This document shows, one piece after another, positions 24,173-34,988 of a stretch of DNA of 38,072 bases. This DNA is from an uncultured Hyphomicrobiales bacterium. Lineage in GTDB: Bacteria > Pseudomonadota > Alphaproteobacteria > Rhizobiales > Beijerinckiaceae. Both the position numbers and the translations under genes were made by a program. Position 1 is the stretch's first letter. Each line of letters opens with the position of its first letter. Below the pieces are notes generated by a model, which saw nothing but the letters and a program-made list of their open reading frames with translations, was not told where the DNA came from and made no database searches. Location: NCBI GenBank assembly GCA_903825465.1, contig CAIKAR010000036.1, positions 1 through 38,072 of the forward strand. Reading direction: 5' to 3'.

Positions 24173-25630
24173 TCAACGCCCGTCGGGCGTGCGCACGCCG
24201 AAGATCTTGTCCTTGACCTGATCGTAATGGACCGTTGGATCGTAAGTTTGAACGCCGAGGCCCAGGCGGCTCGCGGAAAGCTGGCCGACCGCCGCGAGCA
24301 GCGCGTAGGAATTGACGACCTGGTCGCGCTGCGCCGACACGAGGCTGGTGCGCGCGTTGAGCAGGGCCTGTTGCGCGTTGAGCACGTCGAGCGTCGTTCG
24401 CTGGCCGACTTTCGCCTCCTCGCGAATGCCGGCGAGCGCGACTTCGTTGGCGGTCACCGAGGCTTGGAAGGACTTGATCGAGGTCTTGGTGTTCTGGTAG
24501 GCGCCCCAGGCGGAAACGACATTGGATCGAACGGTCTCGCGGGCCAGATCCGCCTGCAACCGGGCCTGGCCCAATTGCTCCTTCGCCTGCCGGATATTCG
24601 CGTAGCTCGCGCCGCCATCATAAATGGGGATCGACAGGTTGCCCGAGACGGACGCAGCGAAAAGATTGTCCTTGGGCGTGTTGGCCTGATCCATCACCTC
24701 GCCCACGTTGCCCACGACGCTGAGCGTGGGGTAGAGCGTTCCCTCCTGAACTTTGACGTTCAACGCCGCGACATCGACCGCGTGAAAGGCGGACTGAATC
24801 GATGGGTTTTCGCGGAGCGAAAGGACGATCGCCTCGTCGAGGCCTTTGGGAAGCAGGTTTTCAACCGCCCGCGCCGGAGACAGGTCGCGCGGCGGTTCGC
24901 CGATCAACTGGCGATAGATGGCGAGCGAATTGTTGAGATTGGAGCGCGCCGTGAAGGCCGCCGCCTGCCCGGAAGCCAGGGCGGCCTGCGCCTGGGCGAC
25001 ATCCGTGCGGGTGACTTCGCCGACGTTGAAACGGTAGTTGGTTTGTTTGAGCTGTTGCTGCAAAACGTCGATGTTGCTGTTGGAAAGCCGGAGCAGGGCC
25101 GTGTCGCGCAGCACGTTCATATACGCGGCGGCGGCGGCGTTGAGAATGTTCACCTCGGACAGGCGCAGGGTTTCGCGCGACTGCATGACCGTGGATTCCG
25201 CCTGCCGGACCGTGTTCGTCGTGCGGTTGCCATTGTACAGCGTTTGCGTGACGACGAGGTTCGCGGTGCGGGGATGTGTGTTGTAGTTCAGGTGCGGCCC
25301 GGTTTTGCTGATCGGGTTGGTGGTGATGAACTCGCCCGTGCCGGCGGCGAGGTTGCCGTTGACGGTTGGACGAAAACCCGCCGTCGCCTTCGGCACGCCC
25401 TCGTCGAGGGCCCGCGTCGCGGCGCGTTGCTGACCTAGATCGGGAGAAAAGCCGTAGGCTTTGGCCAGCGCGCCTTGAATAGTTTCGGCGCGCGCCTCGA
25501 ACAGGCCCATGCCGCCGAAAACAGAGGCGCAAATCGCCAAACGGGACACAAGGCCACCGGCAAGACCGCTCCAATCGACCGTGCCCAAGGCGTCAGAACG
25601 CGCTTTCTCAGGCACACGCTTCACCCGCAT
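24173..25630 (-). CDS. TolC-family outer membrane efflux protein, upstream copy
   Basis: A 485-residue TolC protein with a long leader (basic residues, then LVSRLAICASVFGGMGLFEARA-E). The ATG at 25628-25630 is used; an in-frame GTG at 25642 is an alternative and neither has a strong ribosome-binding site. The domain order equals that of the downstream copy: TIQGALAKAYGFSPDLGQQR, LVVTQTLYNGNRTTNTVRQAES, IPIYDGGASYANIRQAKEQL and VGQRTTLDVLNAQQALL, ending DQVKDKIFGVRTPDGR. In the last 170 residues the pair agree at clearly more than half of positions, so they look like a tandem duplication. A tandem 20-bp repeat and a poly-C tract sit just upstream. Confidence 0.92.
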   Translation of the reverse strand: MRVKRVPEKARSDALGTVDWSGLAGGLVSRLAICASVFGGMGLFEARAETIQGALAKAYGFSPDLGQQRAATRALDEGVPKATAGFRPTVNGNLAAGTGEFITTNPISKTGPHLNYNTHPRTANLVVTQTLYNGNRTTNTVRQAESTVMQSRETLRLSEVNILNAAAAAYMNVLRDTALLRLSNSNIDVLQQQLKQTNYRFNVGEVTRTDVAQAQAALASGQAAAFTARSNLNNSLAIYRQLIGEPPRDLSPARAVENLLPKGLDEAIVLSLRENPSIQSAFHAVDVAALNVKVQEGTLYPTLSVVGNVGEVMDQANTPKDNLFAASVSGNLSIPIYDGGASYANIRQAKEQLGQARLQADLARETVRSNVVSAWGAYQNTKTSIKSFQASVTANEVALAGIREEAKVGQRTTLDVLNAQQALLNARTSLVSAQRDQVVNSYALLAAVGQLSASRLGLGVQTYDPTVHYDQVKDKIFGVRTPDGR

Positions 25631-25647
25631 GAACGTACCCACTCATC

Positions 25648-25687
25648 ATGTAATCAAGACACAAACGATGTAATCAAGACACAAACG
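25648..25687. repeat. Perfect tandem 20-bp repeat upstream of the first tolC-type gene
   Basis: ATGTAATCAAGACACAAACG occurs twice head to tail, 25648-25667 and 25668-25687, with no mismatch. It starts 18 bases before the TolC ATG, in the untranslated leader or core promoter. The repeat is AT-richer than its surroundings. Confidence 0.95.
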
Positions 25688-25737
25688 GCGAAGAAGCGCG
25701 CCACGCCTTCCGCGCGCTCCCGTCGTCCGGCGCCACT

Positions 25738-25752
25738 CCCCCCCCCCGGGGG
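25738..25752. repeat. Homopolymer tract C10G5
   Basis: Ten consecutive C residues followed by five G residues lie in the gap between the isoaspartyl methyltransferase-like gene and the first TolC gene, about 108 bases before the TolC start. It is the longest homopolymer run I noticed in the window. Tracts of this kind are prone to slippage. Confidence 0.9.
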
Positions 25753-25875
25753 CTTAACCATGAGCACCATAGACGCTCGCGACCGGGACGCAATCTCCAC
25801 TTCCCGACCCGCCCGTGGCCTAGGGCTATTTGGTAGCCAAGTGGCGCAAAAATGCAACACTAAATTACGGAAATT

Positions 25876-26559
25876 TTAGAATACGAAAGCCGCCGGCCGT
25901 CGGAAGGCGTCGAGGGTGGCGGCCGCGGCGTCGAACAGCCACTTCTCGCCGATGGCGCCGCTGGCGAGCTTTTCGAAACGCACAGCTTTCGCGGCCCGCC
26001 CCGTTCGCCCGCTCTCGCGCACGACCGCAACCATGCGCCCGCCGGTCGCCAGTTGGTCGAGCAGGCCCTGGAAGTTCGTCTCCACCGCGCCATTCACCAG
26101 GATGCAATCATAGGGACCGCCGGCGGCCCAGCCTTTGTCCAGCGGACCCGTCGCGAATTCCACGTTGTCCACGCCGGGAGCGGCTTTCGCGCCTTCGCCG
26201 AACGCCGCCGCGTCTTCCAACGCGACCACGTGGCCCGCCAATTTGGCCAGAATCGCGGCGGAATAACCGCGCGCTCCGCCGACATCGAGAACCCTGTCGC
26301 CGGCGGCGAGGTTGGCGTTGGCGATCATGCGGGCGAGGATCATGGGCTCAAGCAACGCCCGGCCGCCGACTTTCAGCGCCGCGTCGGAATAGGCGAGCGC
26401 GGCGTTCGCGGGATCGACGAAATCCTCCCGGGGAACGATTTCAAAGGCTTCAAGCACCTTGTTGTCGGTGATGTCGAATGTTCGCAGCTGGCAGTCCACC
26501 ATGGTGCGGCGGAGAACGTCGGGCGAAACGGGGGAGGGAGAAGCGGACTGGACCTGCAT
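25876..26559 (-). CDS. Protein-L-isoaspartate O-methyltransferase-like protein
   Basis: A 227-residue SAM-dependent methyltransferase from the ATG at 26557-26559. The frame opens 24 codons further up, but a probable promoter lies inside that extension, which favours the inner start. Typical PCMT features are VLRRTMVDCQLRTFDITDNK, VPREDFVDPANAALAYSD, LEPMILARMI and the SAM-binding motif GDRVLDVGGARGYSAAIL. Where true isoaspartyl methyltransferases have a GTG-GSGYQTA-like motif I, this one reads VGGARGYSA, as in the shorter group found beside TolC in rhizobia. The repair activity is therefore not assured. It is followed after about 245 bases by the first TolC gene. Confidence 0.85.
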   Translation of the reverse strand: MQVQSASPSPVSPDVLRRTMVDCQLRTFDITDNKVLEAFEIVPREDFVDPANAALAYSDAALKVGGRALLEPMILARMIANANLAAGDRVLDVGGARGYSAAILAKLAGHVVALEDAAAFGEGAKAAPGVDNVEFATGPLDKGWAAGGPYDCILVNGAVETNFQGLLDQLATGGRMVAVVRESGRTGRAAKAVRFEKLASGAIGEKWLFDAAAATLDAFRRPAAFVF

Positions 26560-26586
26560 TGTCGTGCTCGCGGTGGAATTCGCGGT

Positions 26587-26615
26587 GTTATAGGTCGCGG
26601 CAAAAGGCGAGTCCA
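26587..26615 (-). promoter_or_regulatory. Predicted promoter for the isoaspartyl methyltransferase-like gene
   Basis: On the minus strand TGGACT (26610-26615) and TATAAC (26587-26592) are 17 bases apart. The -10 element matches five of six consensus bases and the -35 four. The transcript would begin near 26580, about 20 bases before the ATG at 26559. Confidence 0.45.
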
Positions 26616-26697
26616 TGCGGCGCGCTCGCATTGACTTCGCCGCATTCCCCAGCTTTTAACCGGCGAATTCGAATTTCACGCGAAACGGCCCAATCCG

Positions 26698-29553
<2,856 letters not shown>

Positions 29554-29859
29554 GGGATAGTCGGGTTGGGTTGGCAACGGGCAATCGCTCCCGGCGCGAA
29601 GCCGACTGCGACAGTGCGGCGGCGCGGCGTGAAATTCGACTTTCACGCCGACATTCTGTGACATTCCCGCAACGGTGCGAAAACATCTTTTTTGGCCGCG
29701 ATTTCGCCATTGGCCGCGCCGCTTTTCAGCCATAAACCGCTCGCTAATTCTATTCGTCTAAACCGAGGGAATTCGGTCGTCTTGCGTCGGCCGAATCCGG
29801 TTTTCGCGGCGTTGGCGGCGAAACCCGCGTGGAAGACAAGATGTCGGGGGTTGGTTTTC
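29554..29859 (+). other. valS-ilvD intergenic region
   Basis: The 306-base gap holds a strong stem-loop at 29625-29650 and an AT-richer stretch at 29685-29765. The ilvD frame is open back to 29692, but the residues before MDDASRF do not resemble any IlvD N-terminus. The ilvD promoter probably lies between 29690 and 29800; I could not choose a single -35/-10 pair with confidence. Confidence 0.45.
29625..29650 (+). terminator. Perfect 10-bp stem-loop after valS
   Basis: CGGCGTGAAA and TTTCACGCCG pair perfectly around a 6-base loop, 72 bases past the valS stop. No T-run follows directly, so it may terminate weakly or act as a 3' stabilising structure. Confidence 0.5.
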
Positions 29860-31593
29860 ATGGACGACGCGTCGCGTTTCAACAAGTCGAAGCTGCCCAG
29901 CCGGCACGTGACCGAAGGCCCCGCGAGGGCGCCCCACCGCTCCTACCTTTACGCGATGGGGCTGACGACCCATCAGATCCACCAGCCGCTCGTGGGCGTA
30001 GTTTCGGCCTGGAACGAGGCCGCGCCGTGCAATATCGCCCTCATGCGTCAGGCGCAGGCGGTCAAGAAGGGCGTCGCCGCCGGGGGCGGCACACCGCGCG
30101 AATTCTGCACGATCACCGTCACCGATGGCATCGCCATGGGCCATGGCGGCATGAAGGCCTCGCTCGTTTCGCGCGATGTCATCGCGGATTCCGTTGAATT
30201 GACGATGCGCGGGCATTGCTACGACGCGATGGTCGCGCTTGCCGGCTGCGACAAGTCCCTGCCGGGCATGATGATGGCGATGGTCCGCCTCAACGTGCCC
30301 TCTATTTTCATCTATGGCGGTTCGATTTTGCCGGGCACTTTCAAGGGGCAGCCGGTCACGGTGCAGGATCTGTTCGAGGCGGTCGGCAAGCATTCCGTCG
30401 GGCAAATGTCCGACGAGGACCTCGACGAGCTTGAACGTGTCGCGTGTCCGTCCGCGGGCGCTTGCGGCGCCCAGTTCACCGCCAACACCATGGCGACGGT
30501 GTCGGAGGCGATTGGCCTGGCGCTGCCCTATTCGGCCGGCGCGCCGGCGCCCTACGAAATCCGCGATCAGTTCTGCATGACGGCGGGCGAAGTGGTGATG
30601 GATCTCATCGCGAAAAACATCCGTCCGCGCGACATCGTCACCCTGAAGGCGCTGGAAAACGCGGCGACGGTTGTCGCCGCGTCGGGCGGCTCCACCAACG
30701 CGGCGCTGCATCTTCCGGCGATCGCGAACGAGTGCGGCATCAAATTCGACCTGTTCGATGTCGCCGAGATTTTCAAGCGCACGCCCTATGTCGCGGACTT
30801 GAAGCCCGGCGGCAAATACGTCGCCAAGGACATGTTCGAGGTCGGCGGCATTCCGCTGATGATGAAGACGCTGCTCGACCATGGCTTCCTGCATGGGGAT
30901 TGCCTGACGGTCACCGGCCGGACCATCGCGGAAAACCTCGCCAAGGTTAAATGGAACGACAAACAGGATGTCGTTTATCCCGCCAACAAGCCGATCACGG
31001 TCACGGGCGGCGTTGTCGGCCTGAGGGGCAACCTCGCTCCCGAAGGCGCGATCGTGAAGGTCGCCGGCATGCCGGAAAACAAGCAGCGGTTTTCCGGCCC
31101 GGCGCGGTGTTTCGACACGGAAGAGAAGTGCTTCGAAGCCGTTCGCACCAAGCAATACAAGGAAGGCGACGTGCTGGTCATCCGCTACGAGGGCCCCAAG
31201 GGCGGCCCCGGCATGCGCGAGATGCTGGCGACGACGGCTTCTCTTTACGGACAGGGCATGGGCGACAAGGTGGCGCTTATCACCGATGGGCGTTTCTCGG
31301 GCGCGACACGCGGCTTTTGCGTCGGCCACGTCGGTCCCGAAGCGGCGGTAGGCGGCCCTATCGCGCTTTTGAAAGATGGCGACATCATCACGCTCGACGC
31401 CGTTAAGGGCGAACTGAGCTGCGATGTGAGCGAGGCGGAGTTCGCCGAGCGGCGCAAGGCGTGGAAGCCGCGCGAGCACGAATACGGGTCGGGGGCGATC
31501 TGGAAATACGCGCAGACCGTCGGCAACGCGCGCGACGGCGCTGTCACGCATCCCGGATTCAAGGGTGAAAAGCACGTCTATGCCGACCAGTGA
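29860..31593 (+). CDS. ilvD: Dihydroxy-acid dehydratase
   Basis: A 577-residue iron-sulfur dehydratase that makes 2-oxoisovalerate and 3-methyl-2-oxovalerate in valine and isoleucine synthesis and, through the former, in leucine and pantothenate synthesis. The start is the ATG at 29860, which gives the usual [20 protein letters not shown] opening. The three cluster cysteines are C57 (APCNIAL), C130 ([13 protein letters not shown]) and C202 ([13 protein letters not shown]), spaced as in the family. The active-site region [20 protein letters not shown] is intact. The next gene, an exoR-like Sel1 protein, starts inside its last codons. Confidence 0.97.
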   Translation: MDDASRFNKSKLPSRHVTEGPARAPHRSYLYAMGLTTHQIHQPLVGVVSAWNEAAPCNIALMRQAQAVKKGVAAGGGTPREFCTITVTDGIAMGHGGMKASLVSRDVIADSVELTMRGHCYDAMVALAGCDKSLPGMMMAMVRLNVPSIFIYGGSILPGTFKGQPVTVQDLFEAVGKHSVGQMSDEDLDELERVACPSAGACGAQFTANTMATVSEAIGLALPYSAGAPAPYEIRDQFCMTAGEVVMDLIAKNIRPRDIVTLKALENAATVVAASGGSTNAALHLPAIANECGIKFDLFDVAEIFKRTPYVADLKPGGKYVAKDMFEVGGIPLMMKTLLDHGFLHGDCLTVTGRTIAENLAKVKWNDKQDVVYPANKPITVTGGVVGLRGNLAPEGAIVKVAGMPENKQRFSGPARCFDTEEKCFEAVRTKQYKEGDVLVIRYEGPKGGPGMREMLATTASLYGQGMGDKVALITDGRFSGATRGFCVGHVGPEAAVGGPIALLKDGDIITLDAVKGELSCDVSEAEFAERRKAWKPREHEYGSGAIWKYAQTVGNARDGAVTHPGFKGEKHVYADQ

Positions 31594-32413
31594 ACGGATT
31601 GCGTTGGGCGCCGCGCTTTTCTGCGGCGTGGTCTTTGGCGCGGGCGCGGCCAGCGCCCTCGACGACTCGAAATTGCCGGTCGGCGACCGCTCGGCGATGC
31701 GCATGTTCCACGATCCCCGCCAGGCGATGTCGGAGTTTCTGCGCGACTACCGCGCCGGCGCGCAACCCTCGTCCATCGAGGCGTTGCGGTACGCGGCGGA
31801 CGGCGGCGAGCCGCTGGCGCGATGGAAACTGGGTTCCATGTACGCCGCTGGCGACGGCGTTCAGCGCGACGACTTCAAAGCCTACGATTATTTCCTCAAG
31901 ATCGTGCAGGCCTACGACGACATAGACCCGTCGCCGCGCGAGCGCGGCATTGTCGCCAGCGCCTATGTCGCGGTTGGCGCCTACGCGCTGAAGGGCATTC
32001 CCGGCAACCGGCTGGCCAGCGATCCCGAGCGGGCGCGGCGCATGTTCACGGTCGCTGCGACGGAGTTTGGCGACACCAACGCCCAGTACAACCTGGGTCG
32101 AATGTATTTCGACGGCGACGGCGTTCAACGCGACGCGCGCCGCGGCGCCCAGTGGCTTCGGTTGGCCGCCGACAAGAACCATATGGAAGCGCAGGCGATC
32201 CTCGGTCAGATCTACTTCGATGGCGCGGATGGCGTGCAGCGTCAACGGGCCATGGGCCTCATGTATCTGACGATGGCTCACGACAGCGCCGTCAATCGCG
32301 CCGACTGTCAGTGGATTATCGATTCCTACGACCGCGCCATCGCCGCGGCCAATTCCAGCGACAGGCAGGGGGCTCTGGCGTTTTTGCAGAGCCATCTCGA
32401 GGCCAGGCGCTAG
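31580..32413 (+). CDS. ExoR-like periplasmic Sel1-repeat protein
   Basis: A 277-residue protein from the ATG at 31580, overlapping ilvD by 14 bases; a GTG at 31565 is the alternative start. A signal peptide ends near residue 27 (GVVFGAGAASA-L). Sel1/TPR-like repeats follow: EALRYAADGGEPLARWKLGS, MYAAGDGVQRDDFKAYDYF, NAQYNLGRMYFDGDGVQRDA, and AQAILGQIYFDGADGVQRQR. The order and the segment ALKGIPGNRLASDPERARRMF match ExoR of Sinorhizobium, the periplasmic inhibitor of the ExoS/ChvI two-component system. Whether it plays that role here is inference; no exoS or chvI is in the window. A strong terminator follows. Confidence 0.82.
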   Translation: MPTSERIALGAALFCGVVFGAGAASALDDSKLPVGDRSAMRMFHDPRQAMSEFLRDYRAGAQPSSIEALRYAADGGEPLARWKLGSMYAAGDGVQRDDFKAYDYFLKIVQAYDDIDPSPRERGIVASAYVAVGAYALKGIPGNRLASDPERARRMFTVAATEFGDTNAQYNLGRMYFDGDGVQRDARRGAQWLRLAADKNHMEAQAILGQIYFDGADGVQRQRAMGLMYLTMAHDSAVNRADCQWIIDSYDRAIAAANSSDRQGALAFLQSHLEARR

Positions 32414-32713
32414 CCGGGCTCGGCCGGGCTCCAAGTTGATCGAATTTCAAGCCGGCCATCGCGCCGGCTTTTTAATTGTTAAGGCGCGGTTGCGCCACGG
32501 TCCTCAAGCGCCGGATACGCGTTAACTTTCGATCGCAAGCGCGAACAAAGTGGCGACGAATCGCTTTTTGGCGCGGTTGCCCCGCTGTTCACGCCGCCCA
32601 TGGGGGCGGCGCGCGCGGTTGTCACAATATGAGGGATTCGCTGTTCGGCTCTCGCGGCCCGGCGTTGCTCCCTGGTTTGTCAGCGTTAGGAATTGCGCCC
32701 GAATTGGCACAGT
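32414..32713. other. Intergenic region between convergent exoR-like and cyclase genes
   Basis: Exactly 300 bases between two stop codons. It contains the terminator at 32449-32475, a short hairpin GGCGC-GGTT-GCGCC at 32483-32496 and a perfect 7-bp stem GCCGCCC/GGGCGGC at 32593-32610. The sequence GGCGCGGTTG occurs twice (32483 and 32571). The GC-rich stem at 32593 could terminate the cyclase operon, but no T-run follows it. I see no gene. Confidence 0.4.
32449..32475 (+). terminator. Intrinsic terminator of the ilvD/exoR-like transcript
   Basis: AAGCCGGC and GCCGGCTT pair perfectly over a 6-base loop (32449-32470), followed at once by TTTAATT. It lies 36 bases past the stop codon. Confidence 0.85.
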
Positions 32714-34969
32714 TCAACCGGTGTCGAACTTCACCCGGCTTCCGCCCAAGACCGGTCCCCCGACGGCCAGCGCGGCGTAAAAGATTTCATAGCGCGCGGC
32801 CTGCGGAAACTCCCGGAGACGCGCGAGAGCGTCGGCGAACTCCGGGCTTTCCGGTTTTGCCGCCAGCAAAGCGACATGCGCCGCCAGGAAAGCGTCGAAG
32901 CCGGGCTCCGGATCGCTGTCGACGCCATGCAGCGCGTGGACAGTCGCTTCGCTGTGGCGGCCCTTCAATGGCGCCGCGCCCAGCGGCACAAATCGAAATC
33001 CGCTGGCTTGTCGCCGGGTTTCCTCTGAAACGATGATCGGCGCGCCGAATTCCTTTGTCGCGGATTCGAGCCGCGCCGCCACGTTCACGGGGTCGCCAAC
33101 CATCGAATAGTCGAAGCGCTGTTCCGATCCCATGTTGCCGACGAAGGCGCGGCCGGTGTTGATTCCAACGCCAACCACCACCGGCGCGTGAGTAATTCCG
33201 GCGGCTCCCGCGGCCTCGCGCGCCGCCCGGTCGATGTCCGGAATCAGCGCCGCTATGGCCAGAGCCGCCTCGCAGGCGCGCGAGGCGTGGTTGGGAATAT
33301 CGACCGGCGCGTTCCAGTAGGCCATCAAACCGTCGCCGAGATATTTGTCGATCGCCCCGTCGCGCGACAGCACCGCCGCTGTCAACGGCGTCAGCAGACT
33401 GTTGAGAAAGCGCACGACGCCCTCCGCGCCCAGGTTCTCCGAACGCGTGGTGAAGTCGCGCGCGTCGCAAAAAAGCACCGTGATTTCGCGCTCCTCTCCG
33501 CCCAGCCGCAACAGGGCGGGATTGGCGGCGAGCCGTTCCACAACCGCCGGCGCCAGGTAGCGTGAGAAGGCGGCGCGCACGAAGCGGCGTTCGTTTTCGG
33601 CCCGGCGAAAGGCGGCGACCGTCACGCTGGACCACGTCGCGAGCCAGGTCGCCGACGGAAACAACGGGTCGATGAGGGTTGATCGCCAGCTAAAGAGCCA
33701 CCAACTGACGCAGCCGGCGAGAGCCAACAGGCAGAGGATCGCGGCTCCGGATAAAGCGGGCCGGAGACGCCGCGCGATCAACGCGACCAGAAGGCCGCCC
33801 ACCAGGGCGGCGAGAGCCTCGGCGGCCGCCGCGTAATCGGGCCGCGCAAGCCGCTCGCCCGACAGGACATGTTCGATCGTTTCCGCGTGGATTTCGACGC
33901 CCGGCACCGCGCCATCGATTGGCGTTGAGCGCAGGTCGTTCGCGCTCGCCGCCGTGACGCCAATCAGCGCGATGCGTCCTTCGATTTCGCCGCGAGGGAC
34001 CTGTCGCGCCAGGATTCGCGAGGCTGGCAGAAAACGACCGGCCTGATGCCCGGAGAAACGCAGCCGGGCCTGCCCATCGGCTTCGGTCGCGATTTCCGCC
34101 GCGCCAACGCGGATGGACATGATGGCGCCGCGGCCGCCGCCGCCGCTTTCGTTCTGGGCGCCGGTCGATTTCACGATCGGCGACGGCGAGGGGTGCGTGT
34201 GATCGGCGGGGTCGATCTGCGCGACTCGCAGCAACTCTTGCGCGAATGAAGGCTGTAGAGCCCGCTTCCCCGGAGGCCCCACGGCGAAAACCATGGGGGC
34301 GCGGCGCACGACCATGTCGCGGTCCGGGATGAAATTGATGCCGCCAAGCCCCTTCGCCGCCCGCGACAGGTTGGGCAACGGTTGAAGGGCGCGCCCAAAA
34401 CGCGGCGGCAGATCGACGGGACTGTCGCCCAGAATGACGAAATTGATCTTGGGTTCGGGCGGCTCCACCGCTCCCGAATTGTTCGTGAAAGTTTCCGACA
34501 AAACCACCGGCGCCGCCGCGATCGCCTCGGCGAACGCCTTGGTGTCCAGCGCGCCGCGCTCGGCGAAGTCTTTTTCGACCCGGTCCCGTTCCGGGCCCGG
34601 CGGCAGTCGCCGCAATATGGCGGGCGTGGCAAGCCTGTCTTCCTCCGAAAACACGATGTCCATGCCTATGGCCGCCGGTCCGAGCTCCGAGATATCGCGA
34701 AGCAGTTCGGCGAGTTTGTCGCGCGGCCACGGCCATTGCCCCACGGCGGCGAGCGCGTCGTCGTCAATGGCGATGATGCGGACGGGTTCGTCCGGCGACC
34801 ATGCGCGCGGGCTAAACACTTGATACTCGTCGAAGACGAGGTCGCGGACCCTGTCGAAAAAGGCGACCGGGGACAGAATGGCGAGGACGCCCACGAGGAT
34901 CGGAACGACGGCTGTGGCGAAGGATAGCCATCGCTGAAGCCGGGAGCGTTCGGTCCGGTCGCCGGCCAT
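32714..34969 (-). CDS. CHASE2-domain class III adenylate cyclase
   Basis: A 751-residue membrane sensor enzyme. One helix near residues 16-38 leads into a periplasmic CHASE2 domain (about 40-370) with VRIIAIDDDALAAVGQWPWP, GPAAIGMDIVFSEEDRL, GGINFIPDRDMVVRRAPMVF and GRIALIGVTAASANDLRSTP. Three further helices (about 380-455) connect to the catalytic domain from about 495. Metal-binding aspartates are D502 and D506 in LFCDARDFT. K542 and D546 lie in DKYLGDGLMAYW, and the lysine favours ATP over GTP. The VNVAAR motif supplies the transition-state Asn and Arg. It should make cAMP in response to an unknown envelope signal. It is the last gene of a tight minus-strand run, 19 bases after xthA. Confidence 0.92.
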   Translation of the reverse strand: MAGDRTERSRLQRWLSFATAVVPILVGVLAILSPVAFFDRVRDLVFDEYQVFSPRAWSPDEPVRIIAIDDDALAAVGQWPWPRDKLAELLRDISELGPAAIGMDIVFSEEDRLATPAILRRLPPGPERDRVEKDFAERGALDTKAFAEAIAAAPVVLSETFTNNSGAVEPPEPKINFVILGDSPVDLPPRFGRALQPLPNLSRAAKGLGGINFIPDRDMVVRRAPMVFAVGPPGKRALQPSFAQELLRVAQIDPADHTHPSPSPIVKSTGAQNESGGGGRGAIMSIRVGAAEIATEADGQARLRFSGHQAGRFLPASRILARQVPRGEIEGRIALIGVTAASANDLRSTPIDGAVPGVEIHAETIEHVLSGERLARPDYAAAAEALAALVGGLLVALIARRLRPALSGAAILCLLALAGCVSWWLFSWRSTLIDPLFPSATWLATWSSVTVAAFRRAENERRFVRAAFSRYLAPAVVERLAANPALLRLGGEEREITVLFCDARDFTTRSENLGAEGVVRFLNSLLTPLTAAVLSRDGAIDKYLGDGLMAYWNAPVDIPNHASRACEAALAIAALIPDIDRAAREAAGAAGITHAPVVVGVGINTGRAFVGNMGSEQRFDYSMVGDPVNVAARLESATKEFGAPIIVSEETRRQASGFRFVPLGAAPLKGRHSEATVHALHGVDSDPEPGFDAFLAAHVALLAAKPESPEFADALARLREFPQAARYEIFYAALAVGGPVLGGSRVKFDTG

Positions 34970-34988
34970 TGCGCGCGCTCCCGGGCCG

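Noticed and set aside
25648-25687. The two-unit direct repeat as a possible CRISPR remnant
   Set aside because: The two units are directly adjacent with no spacer, and no cas gene is present.
29758-31704. A 648-codon minus-strand frame opposite ilvD
   Set aside because: It is antisense to a gene with all IlvD motifs and has the composition of a complementary-strand shadow.
32600-32632. A 10-codon frame starting ATGGGGGCG that could be a leader peptide
   Set aside because: It has no ribosome-binding site, no regulatory codon run and no gene downstream on that strand.
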